NCBI GenBank assembly: GCA_046758005.1
Contig: JBHHZJ010000007.1
Coordinates: 1 to 64,000, forward strand
DNA from: JBHHZJ01 sp046758005
GTDB lineage: Bacteria > Pseudomonadota > Alphaproteobacteria > Kiloniellales > J153
DNA: 64,000 bases
Direction: 5' to 3'
The position numbers and the translations under genes are program-made. The notes beneath the pieces are model-generated. The model was not told the DNA's origin and searched no databases. It saw nothing but the letters and a program-made list of their open reading frames with translations. This document shows, piece after piece, positions 8,963-17,708 of the stretch (position 1 is the first letter of the stretch; every line of letters starts with the position of its first letter).

Positions 8963-9700
8963 TCAGGCCGGGGAGCGCAGGCGCGCGAGCAGGCGCTGTG
9001 CCGCGGCCTGCTCGGCCAGGCGCTTTGAGCGGCCCTCGCCGCGCTCGGGCGCCTGCGCCACGACCCGCACCTCCACGGTGAAGTAAGGCTCGTGCGCCGG
9101 GCCGGCGCGGGCCACCACGCGGTACTCGGGCAGGGGCAGGCCGTTGCCCTGTGCCCACTCCTGCAGGGCGGTCTTGGGGTCCTGCGGCGGCCGCTGCGCC
9201 GCCTCGAGCAGCGGCGTCCAGCGCGGCTCGACCAGGGCCCGCGCCGCGTCCAGGCCCGCGTCCAGGTAGAGCCCGGCGATCACCGCCTCGCAAGCGTTGG
9301 CCAACAGGGCCGGGTTGCGCCGCTCGCCGGCGGCCTCCTCGCCCTTGGCCAGGCGCAGATACCCGTCCAGCCCGAGGTCGCGGGCAACCTCGGCCAGGGT
9401 CTCGCGCCGGACCAGCTCGGCCAGGCGAAGCGCCAGCGCCCCCTCGCTCTCGTGCGGAAAGCGGCGCAGCAGCAGGTCGGCGACGATCAGGCCCAGCACG
9501 CGGTCGCCGAGGAATTCGAGGCGCTCGTAGCTCTCCTCGCCCGCGCCGCCCCGGCTCGCGGCGCTCGGGTGCGTCAAGGCCTGGACCAGAAGCTCCGGCC
9601 GCGCGAAGCGATGACCCAGGCGCGCGCCCAGCGCGTCCCAGTCCGCGGCCGCATGGCCCGGGGCGGGACGCGCGCGCTGCCGCGCCCTATTCGATGCCAT
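8963..9700 (-). CDS. rnc: ribonuclease III
   Basis: Double-strand-specific endonuclease for rRNA processing and mRNA turnover. The catalytic signature YERLEFLGDRVL lies at about 58-69 (metal-binding Glu62 and Asp66), and the C-terminal part is a double-stranded-RNA-binding domain beginning near DPKTALQEWAQ. At 245 residues it has the usual length. Its start overlaps the end of lepB by 14 bp, pointing to translational coupling. Confidence 0.97.
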   Translation of the reverse strand: MASNRARQRARPAPGHAAADWDALGARLGHRFARPELLVQALTHPSAASRGGAGEESYERLEFLGDRVLGLIVADLLLRRFPHESEGALALRLAELVRRETLAEVARDLGLDGYLRLAKGEEAAGERRNPALLANACEAVIAGLYLDAGLDAARALVEPRWTPLLEAAQRPPQDPKTALQEWAQGNGLPLPEYRVVARAGPAHEPYFTVEVRVVAQAPERGEGRSKRLAEQAAAQRLLARLRSPA

Positions 9701-10439
9701 GACCGATGCGGCCGAAGCGGATCGCGCCCGGCCATCGCCAGACCTGCCACAGCGCGGCGCTGTCGTTGTGCGAGAAGAACAGGAATTCGGCCCGGCCGAT
9801 CAGGTTCTCGAAGGGCAGGTAGCCGACCTGCGACAGCACCCGGCTGTCCTGGCTGCTGTCCCGGTTGTCGCCCATCGCGAAGTAGTGCCCCGGCGGCACC
9901 TTGTAGACCGGCGTGTTGTCCAGCACGTCGGCGTCGCTGCGCTCCCAGATGCGGTGCCTGCGGCCGTTGGGCAGGGTCTCGACGTACTCCGTGACCTTGA
10001 CGGGATTGCCGGCGTAGCCCGCGACCTTGACCTCGCCCACCTTTTCGCGCTCGACCGGCTTGCCGTTGATGTACAGGATGCCGCCTTTGACCTGGATCGC
10101 GTCGCCGGGCAGGCCGACGATCCGCTTGATGTAGTCGGTCTTGTTGTCGCTCGGCAGCTTGAACACGACGACGTCGCCGCGCTCGGGCTGGCTCGCCAGG
10201 ATGCGCCCGTCGATCAAGGGCAGGCCCCAGGGCAACGAGTAGCGGCTGTATCCGTACGAGAACTTGGAAACGAAGAGATAATCGCCGACCAGCAGCGTCG
10301 GGATCATCGAGCCCGAGGGGATGTTGAACGGCTCGTACGCGAAGACCCGGATCACCAAGGCGATCAGGACCGCGTAGATCACCGTCCGCACGGTCTCGCC
10401 CACGACGCCTGATTTCTTTTTTGACATTAAAGTGTCCAT
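9687..10439 (-). CDS. lepB: signal peptidase I
   Basis: Inner-membrane serine protease that removes signal peptides from exported proteins. One N-terminal membrane anchor (about 15-33) is followed by the catalytic Ser44 in PSGSMIPTLL, the general base Lys105 in DYIKRIVGLPGD, and the box GDNRDSSQDSR. It has 250 residues. A second ATG at 10427 is also possible (MSKKKSG); neither start has a strong Shine-Dalgarno. A short hairpin lies in the 115-bp gap from acpS. Confidence 0.97.
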   Translation of the reverse strand: MDTLMSKKKSGVVGETVRTVIYAVLIALVIRVFAYEPFNIPSGSMIPTLLVGDYLFVSKFSYGYSRYSLPWGLPLIDGRILASQPERGDVVVFKLPSDNKTDYIKRIVGLPGDAIQVKGGILYINGKPVEREKVGEVKVAGYAGNPVKVTEYVETLPNGRRHRIWERSDADVLDNTPVYKVPPGHYFAMGDNRDSSQDSRVLSQVGYLPFENLIGRAEFLFFSHNDSAALWQVWRWPGAIRFGRIGHGIE

Positions 10440-10466
10440 CTAACTAACTGCCATAACGAAGTTTCG

Positions 10467-10496
10467 AAACGAGAAACGACCGGCGCGACGGCCGGT
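10467..10496 (-). terminator. short hairpin between acpS and lepB
   Basis: On the minus strand ACCGGC and GCCGGT (10496-10491 and 10484-10479) form a 6-bp stem with a 6-nt loop, followed by CGTTTCTCGTTT. The U content is moderate and interrupted by C and G. It could be a weak terminator of the pdxJ-acpS transcript or an attenuator, with lepB then read from its own promoter. Confidence 0.3.
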
Positions 10497-10554
10497 GGGG
10501 GGAAACGTCACCGCGGCGCCATTCGCCCCCTCGTCCCTGGACCGGCGGTCAAGT

Positions 10555-10965
10555 TCATGCCGGGGCTTTCGGGACCGCGGAGATGATCACCATCGCCTGT
10601 GCCAGGGGATAGTCGTCGGTCAGCGTCACGTCAATCTGCGCGGCCATCCCGTCCGGCGTGATCTCCTCCAGCCGGCGGGCGGCGCCCCGGGTCAGCCGCA
10701 TGGTCGGCTTGCCGCCGGACAGGTTGACCACGCCCAGGTCGCGCCAATGGACTCCGCGCCGCGGCACACCGGTGCCGAGCGCCTTGGCGCACGCCTCCTT
10801 GGCGGCGAAGCGCTTGGCATAGCTGGCGGCCCGGGCGGCGCGCCGGTCGGACTTCTTGCGCTCGACCTCGGTGAACACCCGCTCGACGAAGCGCTCGCCG
10901 AAGCGATCGAGGGTCTTCTCGATGCGGCGAATGTCGATCAGGTCGTTGCCGATGCCGAGGATCAT
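10555..10965 (-). CDS. acpS: holo-[acyl-carrier-protein] synthase
   Basis: Transfers 4'-phosphopantetheine from coenzyme A to the serine of apo-ACP. The metal ligands are visible: Asp8 in GIGNDLIDI and Glu57 in RFAAKEACAKALG. The 136-residue length is normal. It starts 22 bp after the pdxJ stop, keeping the pdxJ-acpS pair known from many proteobacteria. Confidence 0.96.
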   Translation of the reverse strand: MILGIGNDLIDIRRIEKTLDRFGERFVERVFTEVERKKSDRRAARAASYAKRFAAKEACAKALGTGVPRRGVHWRDLGVVNLSGGKPTMRLTRGAARRLEEITPDGMAAQIDVTLTDDYPLAQAMVIISAVPKAPA

Positions 10966-10987
10966 CGCGCCGGGACGCCTCGGAGGG

Positions 10988-11755
10988 TCATGCGCTCCGC
11001 GCTCCGCCGGCTTCGGCGCGCGCTTGGTCCATGATATCGCGCATGCGCTTGATGGCGCTGTCCAGCCCGCAGAAGATCGCCTCGCCGACCAGGAAGTGGC
11101 CGATGTTCAGCTCCACGACGTTGGGGATCGCCGCCACGTGCGGCACGGTGTCGAAGGTGAGGCCGTGGCCGGCGTGGCATTCGAGGCCGAGCCGTCCGGC
11201 CAGATCCGCCGCCTCGACGATGCGCCTCAGCTCGGCCTTGGCGCGCGGCCCCGCGCGCTCATCGAAGAACGCCTCGCAGTACGCGCCGGTGTGCAGCTCG
11301 ACGACCGGCGCGCCCAGCGCGCGGGCCGCCTCGAGCTGATGCGGCTCCGGGTCGACGAACAGGCTGACCCGGATGCCCGCCGCCGCCAGCCTGTCGCAGT
11401 AGGGCTGCAGGACCTCCCTCCCGCCGGCCGCGTCGAGACCGCCCTCGGTGGTCAGCTCCCGGCGCTTCTCCGGCACGATGCAGGCCGCGTGCGGCCGATG
11501 GCGCAAGGCGATGCGCAGCATCTCCTCGGTGGCCGCCATTTCCAGGTTGAGCGGCAGGTCGACGCCTTCGGACAGGCGCCTGATGTCGTCGTCGGAGATG
11601 TGGCGCCGGTCCTCGCGTAGATGCGCGGTGATGCCGTCGGCGCCGGCGGCCGCGGCCAGTCGCGCGGCGCGCACCGGGTCGGGGTGCCCGCCGCCGCGCG
11701 CGTTGCGGATCGTCGCCACGTGGTCGATATTCACGCCAAGGCGCAGGTGCTGCAT
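10988..11755 (-). CDS. pdxJ: pyridoxine 5'-phosphate synthase
   Basis: TIM-barrel enzyme that condenses 1-deoxyxylulose 5-phosphate and 3-amino-2-oxopropyl phosphate in the DXP-dependent vitamin B6 pathway. The N-terminus LGVNIDHVATIRNARG, the middle motif ELHTGAYCEAF and the C-terminal NIGHFLVGEAIF are diagnostic. The reading frame is open further upstream, but ATG at 11755 is the conserved PdxJ start and gives 255 residues. The start lies 2 bp after the end of the DUF2062 gene. Confidence 0.96.
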   Translation of the reverse strand: MQHLRLGVNIDHVATIRNARGGGHPDPVRAARLAAAAGADGITAHLREDRRHISDDDIRRLSEGVDLPLNLEMAATEEMLRIALRHRPHAACIVPEKRRELTTEGGLDAAGGREVLQPYCDRLAAAGIRVSLFVDPEPHQLEAARALGAPVVELHTGAYCEAFFDERAGPRAKAELRRIVEAADLAGRLGLECHAGHGLTFDTVPHVAAIPNVVELNIGHFLVGEAIFCGLDSAIKRMRDIMDQARAEAGGARSA

Positions 11756-11757
11756 CG

Positions 11758-12345
11758 TCACAATCCCTCCGGCTCTCGTTCTGCCAGGGCCGCCGCCCGG
11801 GCCCGCTGGCGCTCGGCCTTGGCCTTCCTGCGCACGCGCCGGCGGCGCACAAGCTGATATTCCGCCACTGCACCGCGAACTGGCCAGAAGAACGCGAACC
11901 ACGCGACGATGGCGGTCGGAATCCCCCCGACCGTCATGGGCCAAAGGACCTCCAACGGACGTTCGAAAATGTAGTGCAAACTCAGCGTCTCTGGAAGATC
12001 GGAGATCGCCTCCCCGCCGAGCAGCCATTGCCCCAAGGTGTAGATCCAGGCCCAGATGACCGGAAAGGTCCAGGGGTTGCCCACAACGGTGCCGATCGCC
12101 GAGGCGACCAGATTTCCGCGAACCAGAAGTGCGAGCAGCGCGGCCCCGGCGAAGTGGAACCCGATGAAGGGGGTGAACGAGATCGCCGCCCCGCAGGCGA
12201 AACCGGCGGCGATCCCGTACGGCGTGCCGGGCAGGCGGCTCACCCGGTGCGCGATATAGACCGAGGCCCGGCGCCAGCCCCGGCGCGGCCAAAGGAAATC
12301 GAGCACCCGGCGGGACAGGGGCACCGGCTTGCGGCGTGAGAACAT
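11758..12345 (-). CDS. DUF2062 membrane protein
   Basis: Integral membrane protein of 195 residues and unknown function. The DUF2062 core is visible: GIAAGFACGAAISFTPFIGF (about 44-63), then a helix with GNPWTFPVIW and two more hydrophobic segments. The C-terminus is a strongly basic, arginine- and alanine-rich cytoplasmic tail (RRRRVRRKAKAERQRARAAA). DUF2062 proteins often sit near cell-envelope or pdxJ genes, but no role is established. It lies 96 bp after rsh and 2 bp before pdxJ. Confidence 0.85.
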   Translation of the reverse strand: MFSRRKPVPLSRRVLDFLWPRRGWRRASVYIAHRVSRLPGTPYGIAAGFACGAAISFTPFIGFHFAGAALLALLVRGNLVASAIGTVVGNPWTFPVIWAWIYTLGQWLLGGEAISDLPETLSLHYIFERPLEVLWPMTVGGIPTAIVAWFAFFWPVRGAVAEYQLVRRRRVRRKAKAERQRARAAALAEREPEGL

Positions 12346-12441
12346 GGCGGTGCGCCCGGCCTCAGACGCGCACGCGCGGGCCGCGGGCAGCCGGTTCGCG
12401 GCGGTGCGGCGCGCGCCCGCGGTCGTGGCGTCGGGCCGCCA

Positions 12442-14586
12442 TCACCGGCGCGCCCGTTCGACCGAGGTGATGACCGGGGTCGCGCGCAACGCGGCGACGA
12501 TGTTCGTCAGGTGCTTGACGTCGTGCACCTCGACGTCGACCAGCATCTCGAAGAAGTCGACCGAGCGGTTGGTGATCTTCAGGTTGCTGATGTTGCCGTG
12601 GTTCTTGCCGATGATGGTCGACAGGCTGCCCAGGCTGCCCGGCTCGTTCGCCACCACGACGTGCAGCCGGCCGGTGTGCGCGTCGGTACCCTCGTCCACG
12701 TCCCAGGCCAGGTCGATCCAGCGCTCGGGCGTGTCCTGGAAGGTTTCCAGCGTCTCGCAGTCGATGGTGTGCACGGTGACCCCCTTGCCGGTGGTCACGA
12801 TGCCGACGATGCGCTCGCCCGGCAAGGGGTGACAGCAGTGCGCGTAGTGGACCGCCATGCCGGGAATCAGGCCCTTGATCGGCACCGCGGAGGACTTGGC
12901 CTTGTCCTCGCGCGCCCGCGCGCGGCCGAAGGGCCACATGCGCTTCGGCTTGGTGGCGTCCTTGACGCCCGGGAACACGGCGACCAGGACCTCGCGCGCG
13001 GTGTGGCTGCCCTTGCCGACGGCGGTGCAAAGGTCGTCCACGCTCTGGGCCTTGAACCTTTTGAGCACCCCGGCGAGCGCCTTGTCCGTGAACTCGTAGC
13101 CCTCCTCGCGGAAGATCTTCCGCATGATCTGGCGGCCCAGCTCGCAGTACTGCTCGCGCTCCCTCATGTGAATGAAGCGCCGGATGCGCGCCTTGGCCTT
13201 GCCGGTGACGACGAACTTCTCCCAGTCCGGCGACGGCGTCTGAGCCTTCGACGTCAGGATTTCGACCTGGTCGCCGTTCGTCAGCTGGGAGCGGAGCGGC
13301 ACGATCCGCCCGTTCACCTTGGCCCCGACGCAGGTGTCGCCGACCTCCGAGTGCACCGCATAGGCGAAGTCGACCGGCGTCGCCCCGCGCGGCAGCGCGA
13401 TCAGGTCGCCCTTGGGGGTGAAGCAGAAGACCTGGTCCTGGAACATCTCGAGCTTCGTGTGCTCCAGAAACTCCTCGGGGTTGGAGGCGTGTTCCAGGAT
13501 GTCCAACAACTCGCGCAGCCACCGGTACTGGCGCCCGTCGACCTTCATGTCACCCTGCTTGTACTTCCAGTGGGCGGCGACGCCGAACTCGGCCACGTCG
13601 TGCATCTCGCGGGTGCGGATCTGCACCTCGATGCGCTGACGCTCCGGCCCGATGAGGCCCGTATGCAGGGAACGATAGCCGTTCGGCTTCGGCGTCGAGA
13701 TGTAGTCCTTGAAGCGCCCCGGGACCACGGAATAGCGGCCGTGCAGTGCCCCCAGGGCCTGATAGCACTCGCCCACCGTACCGACCACTACGCGGAAGGC
13801 CATGATGTCCGAGAGCTGCTCGAAGGCGATGTTCTGGTGCTGCATCTTGGTCCAGATCGAATACGGGGTCTTCATCCGGCCCGACACGCAGGCCTCGATC
13901 CCCGCCTCGCTCAACCCTCGCTGCAGTTGATCGACGATCACCTGCGGCAACTCGTCGCCGCGCGACTTGAGGAATTCGAGCCGCGCCAGAATCGACTCCC
14001 GCCCGTCCGGGTTGAGCTCGGCGAACGCCAGGTCGAGCAGCTCGTCCTTGAAACGCTGCATGCCCAGCCGCTCGGCCAGCGGCGCGTAGATGTCCATGGT
14101 CTCGCGCGCGATGCGCCGGCGCTTCTCGGGCGCGGCGACGTAACGCAGGGTGCGCATGTTGTGCAGACGGTCGGCGAGCTTGACCAGCAGCACCCGAATG
14201 TCCTCGGACATCGCCAGGACCAGCTTGCGGAAGTTCTCCGCGTCCCGGCTCTGCTCGGACTGGAGCTCGAGGCGCGAGAGCTTGGTCACGCCGTCGACCA
14301 GTCGGGCGATATCGCTGCCGAACAGGCGCTCGATGTCCACGAGCGAGGTGTCGGTGTCCTCGACCAGGTCGTGCAGCAACGCGGTGATGATTGAGCTGTG
14401 GTCGAGCTTCAGCTCGCTGAGGATGCCGGCGACTTCGATCGGATGGGAAAAGAACGGGTCGCCGGATTCGCGGGTCTGCGAACCGTGCCTCTTCATGGCG
14501 TAGACGTAGGCGCGGTTCAGGGCGTCCTCGTCCGCCCCCGGATCGTAGGACTTGATCCGTTCGACCAACTCGAACTGCCGCATCAT
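12442..14586 (-). CDS. rsh: bifunctional (p)ppGpp synthetase/hydrolase (RelA/SpoT homologue)
   Basis: Makes and degrades the stringent-response alarmone. The 714-residue protein has all four parts: an HD hydrolase (FSHPIEV at about 46-52 and the HD pair His72-Asp73), a synthetase (GRFKDYISTPKPNGYRSLHT, then EFGVAAHWKYKQG), a TGS domain from about 385 (CFTPKGDLIALPRGATPVDFA) and a C-terminal ACT domain. The intact HD motif shows hydrolase capacity. Alphaproteobacteria usually carry this single Rsh. It is preceded by rpoZ, whose product is itself part of the ppGpp binding surface of RNA polymerase in proteobacteria. Confidence 0.96.
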   Translation of the reverse strand: MMRQFELVERIKSYDPGADEDALNRAYVYAMKRHGSQTRESGDPFFSHPIEVAGILSELKLDHSSIITALLHDLVEDTDTSLVDIERLFGSDIARLVDGVTKLSRLELQSEQSRDAENFRKLVLAMSEDIRVLLVKLADRLHNMRTLRYVAAPEKRRRIARETMDIYAPLAERLGMQRFKDELLDLAFAELNPDGRESILARLEFLKSRGDELPQVIVDQLQRGLSEAGIEACVSGRMKTPYSIWTKMQHQNIAFEQLSDIMAFRVVVGTVGECYQALGALHGRYSVVPGRFKDYISTPKPNGYRSLHTGLIGPERQRIEVQIRTREMHDVAEFGVAAHWKYKQGDMKVDGRQYRWLRELLDILEHASNPEEFLEHTKLEMFQDQVFCFTPKGDLIALPRGATPVDFAYAVHSEVGDTCVGAKVNGRIVPLRSQLTNGDQVEILTSKAQTPSPDWEKFVVTGKAKARIRRFIHMREREQYCELGRQIMRKIFREEGYEFTDKALAGVLKRFKAQSVDDLCTAVGKGSHTAREVLVAVFPGVKDATKPKRMWPFGRARAREDKAKSSAVPIKGLIPGMAVHYAHCCHPLPGERIVGIVTTGKGVTVHTIDCETLETFQDTPERWIDLAWDVDEGTDAHTGRLHVVVANEPGSLGSLSTIIGKNHGNISNLKITNRSVDFFEMLVDVEVHDVKHLTNIVAALRATPVITSVERARR

Positions 14587-14704
14587 GCCCCGCTCGCGCG
14601 GCAGCTCCGGGCCGCCGTCGCCCTCCTTGCCAAACGACCTCCGCGTGCGGCCGCGCCGTGCCGCGCCGGGACGGCGGCCGGCGAGGACGCGGGCGGCGCC
14701 GGCG

Positions 14705-15130
14705 TCAGGCCTCCTCGTCTTCGCGGCCCTCCTCCTCGGGCTCGACGGTGAGGTCGTCCTCGGCCAGTTCCCCGGCCTCGTCCAACTCGTCGATGGCGAG
14801 GGCCTCGGTCATCAGGCCGTCGTCGCCGACCTCCGCGGCATCGGCACCGATCGCCAAACCGGACAGGTCGAATTCCACCGGCTCCTCCTCGAGCTCGTCG
14901 ATCTCGACGTGCTTCTGGAGCCCCTGGACCAGGGCGTTGTGCAGGTTGTCCAGGTCGACGGTCTGCTCGGCGATCTCGCGCAGCGCCACGACCGGGTTCT
15001 TGTCGTCGTCGCGCTCGATGGTCAGCAGTGACCCGGCGGTGATTTCCCGCGCACGCTGCGCCGCCAGCATGACAAGTTCGAAGCGGTTGGGAACCTTAAG
15101 GACGCAATCTTCAACCGTTACCCGCGCCAT
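14705..15130 (-). CDS. rpoZ: RNA polymerase omega subunit
   Basis: Small RNA polymerase subunit that supports beta' folding and the response to ppGpp. The core MARVTVEDCVLKVPNRFELV with NPVVALREIA matches alphaproteobacterial omega. At 141 residues it is longer than the 91-residue E. coli form because of a very acidic C-terminal tail (rich in Glu and Asp from about residue 78). A good promoter lies upstream and AGGAGC precedes the ATG. The gene is followed by rsh. Confidence 0.95.
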   Translation of the reverse strand: MARVTVEDCVLKVPNRFELVMLAAQRAREITAGSLLTIERDDDKNPVVALREIAEQTVDLDNLHNALVQGLQKHVEIDELEEEPVEFDLSGLAIGADAAEVGDDGLMTEALAIDELDEAGELAEDDLTVEPEEEGREDEEA

Positions 15131-15152
15131 CTATGTCAAAGCTCCTGATTTA

Positions 15153-15181
15153 ATTATACGTTTAGCGTCTTCTACGCCCAA
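15153..15181 (-). promoter_or_regulatory. probable sigma-70 promoter of rpoZ
   Basis: On the minus strand TTGGGC (-35, 15181-15176) and a perfect TATAAT (-10, 15158-15153) are separated by exactly 17 bp. Transcription would begin about 15 bp before the rpoZ start codon at 15130, near the AGGAGC ribosome binding site. The surrounding 60 bp are unusually A+T-rich for this window. Confidence 0.7.
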
Positions 15182-15242
15182 CTCGTTTGCAATATATGAA
15201 CCGCGGCCGGGGAAGGCAAGGCGCTTTGCCGCCCGGGGCGGC

Positions 15243-15737
15243 CTACTCGATCGGCTCGGCGGCCTGATCGGGCGGCAGGCGCAGGGCCAGTTCCGCCGCG
15301 CTCAGGCCGCTCAGCGGGTGGCGCCACTGCGGCGCCAGCTCGGCCAGGGGCAGGACCACGAACGCGCGCTCGGCGAGCCGCGGATGGGGCAGCACCGGGG
15401 TCTGCCCCGGCGTGCTCACCTGCAAGCCGTAGGCGAGCAAGTCGAGATCGATCATGCGGGCCTCGTTGCGCAGCCGCCGGACGCGTCCGAAGGCACGCTC
15501 GACGCCGTGCAGCACGGCGAGCAGTTCGCCCGGCCCCAGTCCGGTCTCCACTTGCGCCACGCCGTTGACGAACCAGGGCTGGTCCGAGCGGGGCACCGGG
15601 GCGCTGCGGTACCAGCGCGAACGCCGCGCCACCGCGACACCGGCCTCCTGGAGGGCCACGAGCGCCGCCGCGCAGGTGTTCACCGGGTCGCCATACCGCG
15701 GGCTCGGCAGGTTGGCGCCCAGTCCGATGAAGATCAC
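15243..15737 (-). CDS. folK: 6-hydroxymethyl-7,8-dihydropterin pyrophosphokinase (HPPK)
   Basis: Folate pathway enzyme that pyrophosphorylates 6-hydroxymethyl-dihydropterin. The N-terminal GLGANLPSP, the substrate-binding RSAPV near 45 and the signature NEARMIDLDLLAYG (about 91-104) identify it. The 164-residue product starts with GTG at 15737, supported by GGAGGG about 9 nt upstream. It is a stand-alone gene here, 112 bp upstream of rpoZ on the same strand; folP and folB are not in the window. Confidence 0.94.
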   Translation of the reverse strand: MIFIGLGANLPSPRYGDPVNTCAAALVALQEAGVAVARRSRWYRSAPVPRSDQPWFVNGVAQVETGLGPGELLAVLHGVERAFGRVRRLRNEARMIDLDLLAYGLQVSTPGQTPVLPHPRLAERAFVVLPLAELAPQWRHPLSGLSAAELALRLPPDQAAEPIE

Positions 15738-15803
15738 GTTTTCGTTCCCTCCGCATCGAAGCCCTTGCGGGCATGAGCGATAAACTTAAATAATGATACA
15801 AAG

Positions 15804-15825
15804 ATCCGGCCGATAGATGCCGGAT
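15804..15825. other. inverted repeat in the folK / NYN-protein divergent region
   Basis: ATCCGGC (15804-15810) and GCCGGAT (15819-15825) form a perfect 7-bp inverted repeat with an 8-nt spacer, midway between two divergent genes. No T tract follows on either strand, so it reads better as an operator or small stem than as a terminator. The neighbouring 20 bp are A+T-rich, consistent with a promoter region. Confidence 0.35.
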
Positions 15826-15905
15826 TCGTTCCGCTGGCCGCTTGCAACGGCTTGCGCGCCAATCAGACAGAATCGTCTTGAATATTGTTTCGCACAGAGG
15901 CCGGA

Positions 15906-16529
15906 ATGAATTTCTATCCTCAGGAACGCGTCGGCCTGTTCATTGACGGCGCCAACCTCTACGCCACCGCACGAGCCCTCGGATTCGACATCGATTACAA
16001 GCGCCTCCAGGACCTGTTCGCCAAGCAGTGCACCTTGATCCGCGCCTTCTATTACACGGCCCTGGTCGAGGATCAGGAATACTCGCCCATTCGGCCGCTC
16101 GTGGACTGGCTGGACTACAACGGCTACACCATGGTCACCAAGCCGACCAAGGAGTTCACGGACGCGACCGGGCGGCGCAAGATCAAGGGCAACATGGACA
16201 TCGAGCTGGCCATCGACGTGATGGAGATGGCCCAGCACCTCGACCATATCGTCCTGTTCTCCGGCGACGGTGACTTTCGCCGCCTCGTCGAGGCGGTGCA
16301 GCGCAAGGGCGTGCGCGTCACGGTCGTGTCCACCGTACGCTCGCAGCCGGCCATGGTCGCCGACGAGCTGCGCCGGCAGGCCGACGTGTTCATCGACCTG
16401 GTGGACCTCCGCGATCTGGTCGAGCGCGAGCTGCCGCCCGACCATCCGCGGGCGCGCATGCGCGTGCCGGTCGAGCCCTCCTACGGCGCGGGCGAAGACG
16501 AGGACTTCTACGAGCCCGAGCCGGTCTGA
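15906..16529 (+). CDS. NYN (PIN-like) domain protein, LabA/DUF88 family
   Basis: Predicted cytoplasmic nuclease-like protein of 207 residues. The NYN fold is marked by acidic residues in LFIDGANLY (Asp14), KGNMDIELAIDVM and FSGDGDFRRLVE, the expected metal-binding set. ATG at 15906 with AGAGG 5 nt upstream is preferred over a TTG 21 bp earlier. Members are thought to act on RNA, but the bacterial substrate is not established. It is followed 13 bp later by a uracil-DNA glycosylase gene on the same strand. Confidence 0.85.
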   Translation: MNFYPQERVGLFIDGANLYATARALGFDIDYKRLQDLFAKQCTLIRAFYYTALVEDQEYSPIRPLVDWLDYNGYTMVTKPTKEFTDATGRRKIKGNMDIELAIDVMEMAQHLDHIVLFSGDGDFRRLVEAVQRKGVRVTVVSTVRSQPAMVADELRRQADVFIDLVDLRDLVERELPPDHPRARMRVPVEPSYGAGEDEDFYEPEPV

Positions 16530-16542
16530 GGCCAGGTACGCC

Positions 16543-17220
16543 ATGGCGCGCCGCGCGACGGCGCCCGCGGTCGCGCCCGCTGCGGCGCCGGGCGCGGGGC
16601 CGCGGCCGGATTGCGCGCTCTGTCCGCGCCTGGCCGCTTTCCGCGGCGAGAACCGCACGCGCCATCCGGAATTCCACAACGCGCCGGTCGCCTCCTTCGG
16701 GGGCCGCGACGCGCGCCTGCTGATCGTCGGCCTGGCCCCGGGGCTCAAGGGCGCCAACCGGACGGGCCGGCCGTTTACCGGCGATTACGCCGGCGACCTC
16801 CTCTACCCCACCCTGCTCAGGTTCGGCTTCGCGCGGGGCATTTACGGCCGCCGGCCCGACGACGGCCTCGAGCTCCTGGCCTGCCGGATCACCAACGCCG
16901 TGCGCTGCGTGCCGCCCGGGAACAAGCCGACGACCGAGGAGATCAGGACCTGCGGCGCCTTCCTCAAGGCCGAGCTGGAGGCGCTGCCGGGGCTGCGCGC
17001 GGTGCTGGCGCTGGGCGCCGTCGCCCACGGCGCGGTTCTGGCGGCGCTCGGCATCAAGAAGAACAGCTTCGCCTTCGCCCACGGCGCGATGCACGACCTG
17101 CCCGGCGGCCTCCTGCTCGCCGACAGCTACCACTGCTCGCGCTACAACACCAATACCGGGCGGCTGAGCGTGGCGATGTTCGAAGCCGTTTTCGTCGACC
17201 TCAGGCGGCGGCTCGGCTGA
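16543..17220 (+). CDS. family 5-type iron-sulfur uracil-DNA glycosylase
   Basis: Base-excision repair enzyme removing uracil and other deaminated bases. Motif A is GLAPGLKGANRTGRPFTGD (about 63-81), without the aspartate of family 1, and motif B reads SYHCSRYNTNTGRL, both as in family 5 (UdgB). Four cysteines (24, 27, 122, 137) are positioned to hold a 4Fe-4S cluster. The usual SYHPSRQNT motif has Cys in place of Pro and Tyr in place of Gln. ATG at 16543 gives 225 residues. It converges on smpB with a 4-bp gap. Confidence 0.9.
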   Translation: MARRATAPAVAPAAAPGAGPRPDCALCPRLAAFRGENRTRHPEFHNAPVASFGGRDARLLIVGLAPGLKGANRTGRPFTGDYAGDLLYPTLLRFGFARGIYGRRPDDGLELLACRITNAVRCVPPGNKPTTEEIRTCGAFLKAELEALPGLRAVLALGAVAHGAVLAALGIKKNSFAFAHGAMHDLPGGLLLADSYHCSRYNTNTGRLSVAMFEAVFVDLRRRLG

Positions 17221-17224
17221 GCGC

Positions 17225-17689
17225 TCACCCGCGCTCGCGCATGAGCCGCGCCTTCTGGCGCTCCCAGTCGCGCTTCTTCTCGCTCTCGCGCCGGTCCGCC
17301 TTGCGCTTGCCGCGGGCCAGGCCCAGTTGCGCCTTCGCGATCCCGCGTTCGTTGAAGTAGATCGACAGCGGCAACAACGTGTACCCGCCGCGCCGGACCG
17401 AGCCGATCAGGCGGTTCAACTCGCGGCGGCGCACGAGCAGCTTGCGCGGCCGGCGCGGCTCGTGGTTGAAGCGGCTGGCCGGCTCGTAGGGAGCGATATG
17501 GGCGTTGAGCAGGTACAGCTCGCCGTCACGCTCGTAGGCGTAGGACTCGGCGATCGAGCAGCGCCCGGCGCGCAGCGACTTGACCTCGGTCCCGGTCAGC
17601 ACGAGCCCGGCCTCCAGCGTGTCCTCGATGATGTAGTCGTGGCGCGCCCTTCTGTTCTGCGCGACGTGCCGTTTCGCGCCAGCGGACAT
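17225..17689 (-). CDS. smpB: SsrA-binding protein
   Basis: tmRNA-binding protein required for trans-translation rescue of stalled ribosomes. The 154-residue protein has the OB-fold core DYIIEDTLEAGLVLTGTEVKSLR and a basic C-terminal tail (KRDWERQKARLMRERG) that enters the mRNA channel. It follows dapA by 19 bp, an order seen in many alphaproteobacteria. No tmRNA gene is visible in the window. Confidence 0.96.
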   Translation of the reverse strand: MSAGAKRHVAQNRRARHDYIIEDTLEAGLVLTGTEVKSLRAGRCSIAESYAYERDGELYLLNAHIAPYEPASRFNHEPRRPRKLLVRRRELNRLIGSVRRGGYTLLPLSIYFNERGIAKAQLGLARGKRKADRRESEKKRDWERQKARLMRERG

Positions 17690-17708
17690 ATGCGCTGCGG
17701 CCGGTCCC

